Shown: piece after piece, positions 1-5,227 of the stretch
Layout of the letters: each line of letters opens with the position of its first letter
How positions within the stretch are numbered: the first letter of the stretch is position 1
From: Candidatus Omnitrophota bacterium
Lineage (GTDB): Bacteria > NPL-UPA2 > BS750m-G34
Reading direction: 5' to 3'
NCBI GenBank assembly: GCA_030640045.1
Contig: DAOWKF010000104.1
Span: 1 to 6,455, forward strand
Length of the DNA: 6,455 nucleotides
The notes under the pieces: generated by a model
Told to the model about the DNA's origin: nothing
Database searches by the model: none
The model's input: only the letters and a program-made list of their open reading frames with translations
Made by a program: the position numbers and the translations under genes

Positions 1-286
1 AAAAGCTGTTTGCGAGTCTCGCCAGTGCAGTCCTTGTATCAGGGACAAGTATTTCCGTTAACCCCGCGCCACATTCTTTTTCAACTATTAGCGCTGTAGC
101 TCCACGGGCCTTTGCGTCATCTATAAAATTATGCCCGTCAAAATGATGCCCCTTAAGACAGACAAATAGAAAATTTTTTTTTACCTTCCGTGAATTATAG
201 GCTATCCCTTCAATGGTCAAACCATTCGCGCCGATAATCTTTTTAGTCTCTAATTGTTTTACTAATTCTTTCAGGATAGCGCCCAT
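1..286 (-). CDS. murE: UDP-N-acetylmuramoyl-peptide ligase MurE, N-terminal part (3' end beyond the window)
   Basis: MurE is the cytoplasmic ligase that adds the third amino acid to UDP-MurNAc-L-Ala-D-Glu. The 95 visible residues are the Mur ligase N-terminal (UDP-binding) domain. I read IEGIAYNSRKV (about 25-35), then FVCLKG followed by DGHNFI (41-55), ARGATALIVE (60-69) and DTRTALARLANSF (83-95), the usual order in MurE. The catalytic ATP-binding domain lies outside the window. The ATG at 286 is chosen because AGAGGA (293-298) sits 6 nt upstream; an in-frame ATG at 301 has no Shine-Dalgarno. The start lies inside the 3' end of ftsI, giving a 44-bp overlap and probable translational coupling. 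MurF shares the same N-terminal motifs, but the position directly after ftsI favours MurE. Whether it adds diaminopimelate or lysine cannot be judged from this part. Confidence 0.9.
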   Translation of the reverse strand, partial: MGAILKELVKQLETKKIIGANGLTIEGIAYNSRKVKKNFLFVCLKGHHFDGHNFIDDAKARGATALIVEKECGAGLTEILVPDTRTALARLANSF

Positions 287-1973
287 AATAAATCCTCTCA
301 TTAGCGCGGCCAAGCCATAGATAATTATGAATCTGTTTTGCCATATCCCGGAAACAGGGACCTGCCACGACACTGCCATAGTGTATCCCTTGAGGTTCGT
401 CAACAAAAACACCTATAAGGATCTTTGGTTCATCTACCGGCATAAAGCCAATAAAAGAGGCTATATATTTATCTTTGCTATATCCTCCCTCAGGACTTAC
501 CTTCTGCGCTGTCCCGGTTTTGCCTGCTATATCTAACCCATCTATTCTAACCAGGCGGCCTGAATGCCCCTCTACTACTTTTCTCAAAATCTCCCTTAAA
601 CGGGAAGATGTCTCTCCTGAGATAACCCTCTTCCCCTCGGTTGAAAAATGTTTTTTGAATGGCACTCCTTCAGGCCCAATGATTTTTTTAACAATATAGG
701 GCTTATTAAATATTCCTCCATTGGCTATTGCAGCGTAGGCACCTACAATCTGTATAGGGGTAACAGCTATACCCTGGCCAAAGGAGATAGTAGCCAACGT
801 AATTGGTTTCCATGTATGTAAAGACGGGAGAATTCCTTTTTCCTCTCCGGGCATCTCCACTCCAAGCCGCTCTCCGAATCCGAAAGTGCGGATGTATTCA
901 TAGAAAGTCTCCCTGCCAACCCTCTGCCCTATTTTTAAAAGACCTATGTTACTTGACTTTTCTATTGTCTCACTAAAGGTAAGCCAGCTATACGGTTTAT
1001 GGTCATGGATAATGTAATTGGCTACCTTTAATGCCCCGTCTTCACAATAAATCTTATCCTGGATTTTAAAGAGTCTCTCCTCAAGCGCAGCCGCGGCAGT
1101 AATTGTTTTAAAAGTAGAACCCGGTTCAAAGACAAACGATATGGCCTGATTTCGATAAGAGTTTTGAGGGAAAGAATTGAAATGATTAGGATCAAATGTA
1201 GGATATGAAGCCATGCCAAGGATCTCTCCTGAGTTCGGGTCAAGTACTATTGCTGTTCCGCCTTTAGCCTTTGTCTTATTAATAGCCTTTGCTAAAGATT
1301 CTTCCGCTATATTCTGAATAACATTATCTATTGTTAAGTAGATAGAAGCCCCCTCAACCGGTTTAATTAGTCTAAAGACATAAGAAAATATCTCTTCCCC
1401 CCGCGCATCTCTTTCTGCCTGATATTCTCCGGGAAAACCCACAAGGATGTTGTTAAACCTATTTTCTATTCCCTCTAAACCTTCATTATCTACGCCTACA
1501 AAACCTATTGCATTAGCCCCAAGCTGACCATGAGGATAATATCGCTTAGCCCCCTTTATGAAACCAATGCCGTCAAGCCCCTGTTTTTTTATTGATTTAT
1601 ATTCATCCATCTCAGCCTGCCTTTTAATCCAGACAAAAGGGGCGTCACTCCGGAGTTTTTCAAGTATGGTTTCTTTATCCATATGGAGAGCAGAAGAAAG
1701 GACAACTGCTGCCTTTGCCTTATCTTCTAATTTATACGGATGCGCGTAGACAGACCATCTCTCAAGACTCAATGCTATGGCGCGGCCGCGGCTGTCCAGT
1801 ATATCCCCGCGCCGCGGGTCTAATTTAACTTTAAAAAAATGCTGGTTTCTGGCCTTTGAACTTAAGGAAGGATATCTAATCAGCTGAAGAAAAGTGAGTC
1901 TCCCGATAAGGATAAGATAAAAAAGAGTCAGTCCAAAAACTATTGTCCCGACTCTTGCCCGTCTCCTTTTCAT
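243..1973 (-). CDS. ftsI: Septal peptidoglycan transpeptidase, class B penicillin-binding protein (FtsI/PBP3 type)
   Basis: This is a 576-aa class B PBP, a membrane-anchored D,D-transpeptidase that cross-links septal peptidoglycan with FtsW and FtsQLB. A basic N-terminus (KRRRAR) is followed by one membrane segment (about 8-30). The PBP dimer/pedestal region begins with DPRRGDILDSRGR (52-64), and the transpeptidase domain covers about 235-550. All three active-site motifs are present: SxxK as S286-T-F-K289, SxN as S340-S-N342, and KTG at 485-487 (GKTGTAQ). There is no C-terminal PASTA domain. Length is typical of FtsI. ATG 1973 is the only plausible start, since an in-frame TAG lies three codons upstream, but no Shine-Dalgarno precedes it. 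The gene follows ftsL by 15 nt and its last 44 bp overlap murE. Position between ftsL and murE supports FtsI rather than an elongation PBP2 or a sporulation paralogue. Confidence 0.95.
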   Translation of the reverse strand: MKRRRARVGTIVFGLTLFYLILIGRLTFLQLIRYPSLSSKARNQHFFKVKLDPRRGDILDSRGRAIALSLERWSVYAHPYKLEDKAKAAVVLSSALHMDKETILEKLRSDAPFVWIKRQAEMDEYKSIKKQGLDGIGFIKGAKRYYPHGQLGANAIGFVGVDNEGLEGIENRFNNILVGFPGEYQAERDARGEEIFSYVFRLIKPVEGASIYLTIDNVIQNIAEESLAKAINKTKAKGGTAIVLDPNSGEILGMASYPTFDPNHFNSFPQNSYRNQAISFVFEPGSTFKTITAAAALEERLFKIQDKIYCEDGALKVANYIIHDHKPYSWLTFSETIEKSSNIGLLKIGQRVGRETFYEYIRTFGFGERLGVEMPGEEKGILPSLHTWKPITLATISFGQGIAVTPIQIVGAYAAIANGGIFNKPYIVKKIIGPEGVPFKKHFSTEGKRVISGETSSRLREILRKVVEGHSGRLVRIDGLDIAGKTGTAQKVSPEGGYSKDKYIASFIGFMPVDEPKILIGVFVDEPQGIHYGSVVAGPCFRDMAKQIHNYLWLGRANERIYYGRYPERISKTIRD

Positions 1974-1988
1974 GTACAGCTATAAGTC

Positions 1989-2357
1989 TTAATTTTTTTT
2001 CATGGGTTTTGCGACGGCCTTAGAGTTAAATCCAAAAAGCCTGGCCAATTTTTTACTAATCCTATTTTCATTTTTAGAATCCCTTGCGGAAGATACTACA
2101 CTTATCCTCCTGAGCTGAACTCCGGAGACAACATTTAATCCGAGATTGCCGCAGGCCAGGTTGTTAAGATACCGGGGTGATTTAAGAGAGGCCTTTTCAA
2201 AATAGAGTGCCCTGTTGAGGTTGGATAATTCCTTGTATATTATCTTCTCCCTGCCAAGGAGATAGCCCAGTCTTATGACACCCATATGCTGGCACAGGGA
2301 CATAAAACCAATGATAAAGAGAAATATACCCACCAGGAAAATTTTTTTGCTTTTCAT
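1989..2357 (-). CDS. ftsL: FtsL-like bitopic cell-division protein
   Basis: A 122-aa small membrane protein. A short basic cytoplasmic N-terminus (KSKK) is followed by one hydrophobic segment (about 6-22), then a heptad-like helical stretch (about 33-58, GREKIIYKELSNLNRALYF). After this comes SPRYLNNLACGNLGLN (60-75), which resembles the post-coiled-coil segment of FtsL/DivIC (Leu-x-x-Pro, then a hydrophobic helix, then LGL). The tail is Lys/Arg-rich and looks disordered. FtsL forms a complex with FtsB and FtsQ in the periplasm and helps activate FtsWI. Primary sequence is poorly conserved in this family, so the call rests on topology, size and position between rsmH and ftsI. ATG 2357 is 3 nt after the rsmH stop; the nearest Shine-Dalgarno-like GGAGA (2369-2373) is 11 nt away, which is long. 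Confidence 0.8.
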   Translation of the reverse strand: MKSKKIFLVGIFLFIIGFMSLCQHMGVIRLGYLLGREKIIYKELSNLNRALYFEKASLKSPRYLNNLACGNLGLNVVSGVQLRRISVVSSARDSKNENRISKKLARLFGFNSKAVAKPMKKN

Positions 2358-2360
2358 TTC

Positions 2361-3242
2361 TTATATTATCTCCGCTACCCTGAGTTTTGCGCTTCGGGAA
2401 CGCCTGTTTTCTATTATCTCCCCTCTGGAAGGTCTCACAGGATGAGGTGTGATTAACCTGACTCTTCCCGCCTTAGAATATTCTTTAAAAAAATTTTTGA
2501 CCAGTCTATCCTCCAGAGAATGATAGCTCACTATACAAATCCTGCCGCCCCCGGAAATGGCCTGGATAGCTTCCTTAAGGGTTGTTTCTAAATTTTCCAG
2601 CTCTTTATTAATATAAATTCTAATCCCCTGGAATATCCGGGTGGCTGGATTAATCTTCCCCTTGGCGGAGAAAGCCTTTGCCCTTCGAGCTATCCATACC
2701 AATTCCCGAGTGGTCTCAATAGGTTTTTCTTTTCGTTTTTCTATAATTATTCCGGCTATACGCTCAGCCTTTCTCTCTTCTCCAAAATTACGGAATATCC
2801 ACGCAAGCTTTTCGCTGTTTCCCTTATTGATAACGTCCCTCGCATTTTCTCCGCTACGCGTGTCATACCTCATGTCCAGAGGTCCGTCACGCCGGAAACT
2901 AAATCCCCGCTCCGCATCTTCGACCTGCTCACTGGAAAGCCCGAGATCTATAAGCAGGCCGTCTACGGATTTTATATTTTCTTTTTCTAATACCTGCGCC
3001 AGGGTTTTATAATTTTCCCTGTAAAGTTTAAAATTTTTTGCAAAAGAGCTAAGTCTTTCTCTTGCCCTTTTCAGGGCATCTCCATCCACATCCAGCCCTA
3101 TGAGATAGCCCCCGGGCAAAATCCTCTTTAAAATCTCAAGACTATGTCCTGCGCTGCCTATGGTCCCATCTACGATAATCTTACCCGGCCGGCATTGTAA
3201 TAACCCGACTATCTCTTTGACAAGAACAGGTTGATGAACGAT
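2361..3242 (-). CDS. rsmH: 16S rRNA (cytosine(1402)-N(4))-methyltransferase RsmH (MraW), with no standard start codon
   Basis: RsmH uses S-adenosylmethionine to methylate N4 of C1402 in the 16S rRNA P-site. The open frame extends well upstream of its first standard start (TTG 3119). Translating it gives VHQPVLVKEIVGLL, the family N-terminus HxPVLL-x-E, then DGTIGSAGHS (25-34, counting ATC 3242 as 1), the SAM-binding motif. Further matches are IDLGLSSEQ (98-106), DGPLDMRYD (119-127), YHSLEDR (240-246) and RSRSAKLRVAE (281-291, the family C-terminus). The 292-293 aa length fits the family (about 300). The frame is closed upstream by a TGA overlapping the STAS gene, and no ATG, GTG or TTG occurs between that TGA and 3119. 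The strong GGAGG (3245-3249) lies 5 nt before GTT 3239, the position of the family's Met, and 2 nt before ATC 3242. Hence the start is either non-canonical or altered by a sequence error. The coordinate 3242 is a best estimate. GGHS is changed to AGHS in the SAM motif. Confidence 0.9.
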   Translation of the reverse strand: MVHQPVLVKEIVGLLQCRPGKIIVDGTIGSAGHSLEILKRILPGGYLIGLDVDGDALKRARERLSSFAKNFKLYRENYKTLAQVLEKENIKSVDGLLIDLGLSSEQVEDAERGFSFRRDGPLDMRYDTRSGENARDVINKGNSEKLAWIFRNFGEERKAERIAGIIIEKRKEKPIETTRELVWIARRAKAFSAKGKINPATRIFQGIRIYINKELENLETTLKEAIQAISGGGRICIVSYHSLEDRLVKNFFKEYSKAGRVRLITPHPVRPSRGEIIENRRSRSAKLRVAEII

Positions 3243-3243
3243 A

Positions 3244-3252
3244 CCCTCCCCC
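3244..3252 (-). promoter_or_regulatory. Strong Shine-Dalgarno marking the true rsmH start region
   Basis: On the minus strand this reads GGGGGAGGG, immediately after the TAG stop of the STAS gene. It contains a full GGAGG core (3245-3249). Its position places initiation at GTT 3239 (5-nt spacing) or ATC 3242 (2-nt spacing), exactly where the conserved RsmH N-terminus begins. It is well over 100 nt from TTG 3119, so it argues against that codon as the real start. Confidence 0.75.
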
Positions 3253-3253
3253 G

Positions 3254-3601
3254 CTATGACGAATAAATAGGATTGAAGCTCCTGAGGGCTAATTCATCGT
3301 TGGGATATGTCTCAAAAATATTGTATGTCCCGCAACGTTGAAAAATACGTTTTGCTTTTGATGTTATGCCTACCAGCTTCAAATCTCCATTAAACTCTTT
3401 AAAACGCAGTAAATTTTCTACGAGTATACCCAGGCCTGCATAGTCAACCTTTTTTAGCCTATCAAAATGAAGGACAATTTTAAAACGATGTCTGTCCAGA
3501 AGACGATTCAATTCGTTCTTAACCTGAACCATTTCTGCCGGCTCTATATTTCCGTCTACAGTTAAAATAGAAACACCATTATGTTTTCTAGAGCTGACCA
3601 T
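3254..3601 (-). CDS. STAS-domain protein (anti-sigma-factor-antagonist-like) inside the dcw cluster
   Basis: A 115-aa cytoplasmic protein made of one STAS domain. It shows the usual order: an N-terminal strand pair (GVSILTVDGNI, 9-19), a helix (about 21-36), strand KIVLHFDRL (41-49), the signature loop and helix VDYAGLGILVENLLRF (52-67), strand GDLKLVGI (72-79), a helix, and a final strand near NIFETYPNDELAL. STAS proteins such as SpoIIAA and RsbV bind anti-sigma kinases and are controlled by phosphorylation of a Ser in the D-S-S-G loop. Here the loop is D53-Y-A-G56, so neither serine is present and kinase control of the classic kind is unlikely. ATG 3601 has AAGGAG (3608-3613) 6 nt upstream. 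It lies 19 nt after mraZ and its stop abuts the rsmH Shine-Dalgarno, so it is co-transcribed and probably coupled. No partner anti-sigma kinase is visible. An MlaB-like role is an alternative. The domain call is firm; the function is unknown. Confidence 0.85.
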   Translation of the reverse strand: MVSSRKHNGVSILTVDGNIEPAEMVQVKNELNRLLDRHRFKIVLHFDRLKKVDYAGLGILVENLLRFKEFNGDLKLVGITSKAKRIFQRCGTYNIFETYPNDELALRSFNPIYSS

Positions 3602-3620
3602 GATGCACTCCTTTCTCTAT

Positions 3621-4064
3621 TTAAATTCCGGTATCAACCAACTTTTCGGCGATATCTTCGTAAGAATCTTCTGTCTCTTTAGAATAGGCGCTCCACCTAT
3701 CTTTACTCCATATCTCCATTTTATTTGAAACACCAATAACAATGACATCCCGTTTTATATCAGCAAATTGTCTTAAATTCTGGGGAATGAATATTCTACC
3801 CTGGCGGTCCAGGATACACTCACATGCGCCTGAAAGAAGCTGTCTGCTAAAGGCCCTTGCGTCACGCTTGGTCATAGAAAGGGCCTTGACTTTCTGCTCA
3901 AGTAAGCGCCATTCATCTAAAGGATATAGCAATAAACACCCATCTAACCCCTTGGTCATGATACACTTTTCTACAAATGTTTCTTTGAGCGCATCACGCA
4001 GTTTAGAAGGGAGTATTATCCTTCCCTTTTTATCTAATGAATGTGCATATTCGCCGTAGAACAT
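3621..4064 (-). CDS. mraZ: Transcriptional regulator MraZ
   Basis: MraZ is a DNA-binding protein with two SpoVT/AbrB-like swapped-hairpin domains. It forms a ring-shaped oligomer and represses the mra/dcw operon in species studied, such as E. coli. This copy is 147 aa, the normal length. The paired signature motifs are DKKGRIILPSKLR (11-23) and LDRQGRIFIPQNLR (85-98). The N-terminus MFYGEYAHSLDKKGR is the standard family opening, so ATG 4064 is secure. GGAGG (4075-4079) lies 10 nt upstream, slightly far, and is itself part of the last GTGG repeat upstream of the gene. The gene is first in the dcw block and is preceded by a good promoter and a repeat array that fits a MraZ operator, which suggests autoregulation. 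Confidence 0.97.
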   Translation of the reverse strand: MFYGEYAHSLDKKGRIILPSKLRDALKETFVEKCIMTKGLDGCLLLYPLDEWRLLEQKVKALSMTKRDARAFSRQLLSGACECILDRQGRIFIPQNLRQFADIKRDVIVIGVSNKMEIWSKDRWSAYSKETEDSYEDIAEKLVDTGI

Positions 4065-4074
4065 ATCTTAGAAT

Positions 4075-4108
4075 CCTCCACTTTCCTCCACTCTCCACCA
4101 CATTCCAC
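4075..4108 (-). promoter_or_regulatory. Putative MraZ operator: GTGG direct repeats at 10-bp spacing
   Basis: Read on the minus strand, GTGG occurs at five places (plus-strand CCAC at 4105, 4098, 4095, 4088 and 4078). Three successive decamers are GTGGTGGAGA, GTGGAGGAAA and GTGGAGGATT, exactly 10 bp apart (CCAC at 4098, 4088, 4078). A second pair (4105 and 4095) is also 10 bp apart. Known MraZ operators consist of several direct repeats of a GTGGG-like box with about 5-nt spacers, just upstream of mraZ. The spacing, strand and location agree; the fifth base here is A or T, not G. The array lies at and just downstream of the predicted transcription start, so bound MraZ would block initiation. 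The gene-proximal repeat doubles as the mraZ ribosome-binding site. Confidence 0.75.
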
Positions 4109-4109
4109 A

Positions 4110-4138
4110 AATATACACTACAAAACACCATTTGTCAA
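4110..4138 (-). promoter_or_regulatory. Sigma70-type promoter for the mraZ-STAS-rsmH-ftsL-ftsI-murE operon
   Basis: On the minus strand a perfect -35 box TTGACA (4133-4138) is followed by a 17-bp spacer (4116-4132) and a -10 box TATATT (4110-4115), five of six matches to TATAAT. The expected transcription start is near 4103 (an A), giving a leader of about 39 nt before the mraZ ATG. It is the only strong promoter-like pair I found in the gap. Confidence 0.8.
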
Positions 4139-4148
4139 GGGTTAGGAC

Positions 4149-4173
4149 GATTTTTTTTAAGGATTTTTTTAAG
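4149..4173 (-). promoter_or_regulatory. Paired A-tracts upstream of the mraZ promoter (UP-element-like, tandem repeat)
   Basis: The plus strand carries two imperfect copies of GATTTTTTTTAAG (13 and 12 bp) in tandem; on the minus strand these are A8 and A7 tracts. Relative to the predicted start near 4103 they lie at about -48 to -55 and -61 to -67. This resembles the distal UP-element site bound by the RNA polymerase alpha C-terminal domain, or intrinsically curved DNA. The tracts are not preceded by a GC-rich hairpin on either strand, so they are not a typical terminator. Confidence 0.4.
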
Positions 4174-4261
4174 GTAAAATTAGCACAAATAATGGGGAAA
4201 TTTGGCAGTCAGTAGAGCATATATAGAATGGGATGCTATTTTCGTAGCCGTGCGGAAACTA

Positions 4262-5227
4262 TTACAATAAGTGGCAGGCGAGAGTGTGACCTGGACTGAT
4301 TTCTTTTAAAGATGGCTCCTGTTGGGAACAGATATCCATCGCATGAGGGCAGCGGTTCCTGAAGCGGCATCCCGAAGGAAGATTAATCGCCATGGTAACC
4401 TCACCTTTCAGCAAAGGCCTTTTTCTTTTCTTCCCGGGATCAGAAACAGGCATTGCCTCAAGCAGGGCCTGAGTATAGGGATGTTTTGGGCTGCTGAATA
4501 ACTCAATATTTTGGGCCTTTTCCACAATACGCCCCAGATACATCACTGCTATATCATCGCTTACACATCTTACCATATTCAAATCATGCGTAATAAAAAG
4601 ATAAGAAAGACTCAATCTCTCCTGCAGCTCATACAGGAGATTGATAATTTGCGCCTGCACAGAAACATCTAAGGAAGAAACCGGTTCATCCAGAACCAGG
4701 AATGACGGGTCCAGGCTGATTGCCCTGGCAATGCCAATCCTCTGCCGCTGCCCCCCGCTGAATTCATGGGGATAGCGATTTATGGCATCGCGGGGTAACC
4801 TGACAATCTCTAAAAGCTCTTTTATCTTTTCGCTAATTTCTTTTTTGTTCAAGACATTAAATATCCGTAAACCCTCCTCTACTATGCGGCCCACAGTAAA
4901 GCGTGGATCCAGAGAGCTGTAAGGGTCCTGAAAAACTATCTGCATATCCTGCCGTAATCTGCGCATCTGTCGAGGAGGAATACGGGTAATATCCTTTCCC
5001 TTAAAAAATATTTTGCCGCTGTCGGGCTCGAGTAAACGCAAAATTGACCTGGACAGAGTGGTCTTTCCGCAGCCCGACTCCCCTACTAATCCCAGGGTCT
5101 TTCCTTTCTCTATATCAAGGCTTACCCCATCGACAGCTTTTATCCATCCCGCAATCCTGTATAAAAAACCTCTTTTTACAGGATAATATTTCTTGAGCGA
5201 ATTTATTTTTAATAAAATATCTTTCAC
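4262..5227 (-). CDS. dppF: Peptide-type ABC importer ATPase, DppF/OppF family
   Basis: A 321-aa ATPase of the oligopeptide/dipeptide/nickel importer family, which would pair with the DppD-like ATPase on the cytoplasmic face of the DppBC permease. Visible motifs are Walker [10 protein letters not shown] (49-57), Q-loop Q100 in VFQDPYSSLDP, signature FSGGQ (156-160), Walker B LVLDEP (177-182) with catalytic E181, and the H-loop H214. The C-terminal peptide-transporter extension (from about HPYTQALL, 249-256) contains four cysteines: C287, C293, C300 and C318. The PVKRGF insertion near residue 16 and the length are typical of DppF/OppF. The start is GTG 5227, which overlaps the upstream TGA as GTGA and has GGGAGG (5232-5237) 4 nt upstream. 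Substrate (dipeptide, oligopeptide or another small molecule) cannot be told from the ATPase, so the symbol is by family only. Confidence 0.92.
   Translation of the reverse strand: MKDILLKINSLKKYYPVKRGFLYRIAGWIKAVDGVSLDIEKGKTLGLVGESGCGKTTLSRSILRLLEPDSGKIFFKGKDITRIPPRQMRRLRQDMQIVFQDPYSSLDPRFTVGRIVEEGLRIFNVLNKKEISEKIKELLEIVRLPRDAINRYPHEFSGGQRQRIGIARAISLDPSFLVLDEPVSSLDVSVQAQIINLLYELQERLSLSYLFITHDLNMVRCVSDDIAVMYLGRIVEKAQNIELFSSPKHPYTQALLEAMPVSDPGKKRKRPLLKGEVTMAINLPSGCRFRNRCPHAMDICSQQEPSLKEISPGHTLACHLL

Larger units (their letters stand above)
4065..4261. other. Intergenic control region between the ABC transporter genes and the dcw cluster
   Basis: This 197-bp gap holds the mraZ promoter, GTGG repeats and A-tracts listed separately. 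The part nearest the dppF-like gene (about 4175-4261) shows only short inverted repeats on the transcribed strand: AGCAT/ATGCT with a loop of about 12 nt, and GCTA/TAGC. Neither is followed by a U-run, so I see no convincing intrinsic terminator. Six-frame inspection shows no gene here. Confidence 0.7.

Noticed and set aside
1980..2005. Slippery A8 run at the end of ftsL as a programmed frameshift site
   Set aside because: A -1 shift would enter a frame that overlaps ftsI out of frame for about 40 codons with no recognisable product. ftsL and ftsI are in the same frame, separated by two stops.
2641..3012. Plus-strand open frame of 123 codons opposite rsmH, and the similar frame opposite mraZ (3742-4059)
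   Set aside because: Both are antisense shadows of conserved genes. The products are low-complexity Ser/Leu/Phe-rich, match no family I recognise, and have no plausible ribosome-binding site.
2361..3119. RsmH as a 252-aa protein starting at TTG 3119
   Set aside because: This start removes the HxPVL opening and the DGTIGSAGHS SAM-binding motif, both readable in frame upstream, and has no supporting Shine-Dalgarno.
3240..3300. A -1 frameshift fusing the STAS protein to RsmH
   Set aside because: RsmH is in the -1 frame relative to the STAS gene and there is an AGGAG upstream, but no slippery heptamer is in register before the STAS stop. The GGGGGAGGG after that stop points to fresh initiation.
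4149..4174. T-runs on the plus strand as an intrinsic terminator
   Set aside because: No GC-rich stem precedes either run, and there is no plus-strand gene to terminate. On the transcribed strand they are A-runs.
4200..4261. Short inverted repeats after the dppF-like gene as a terminator
   Set aside because: The AGCAT/ATGCT and GCTA/TAGC stems are only 4-5 bp, AT-rich, and not followed by U-runs.
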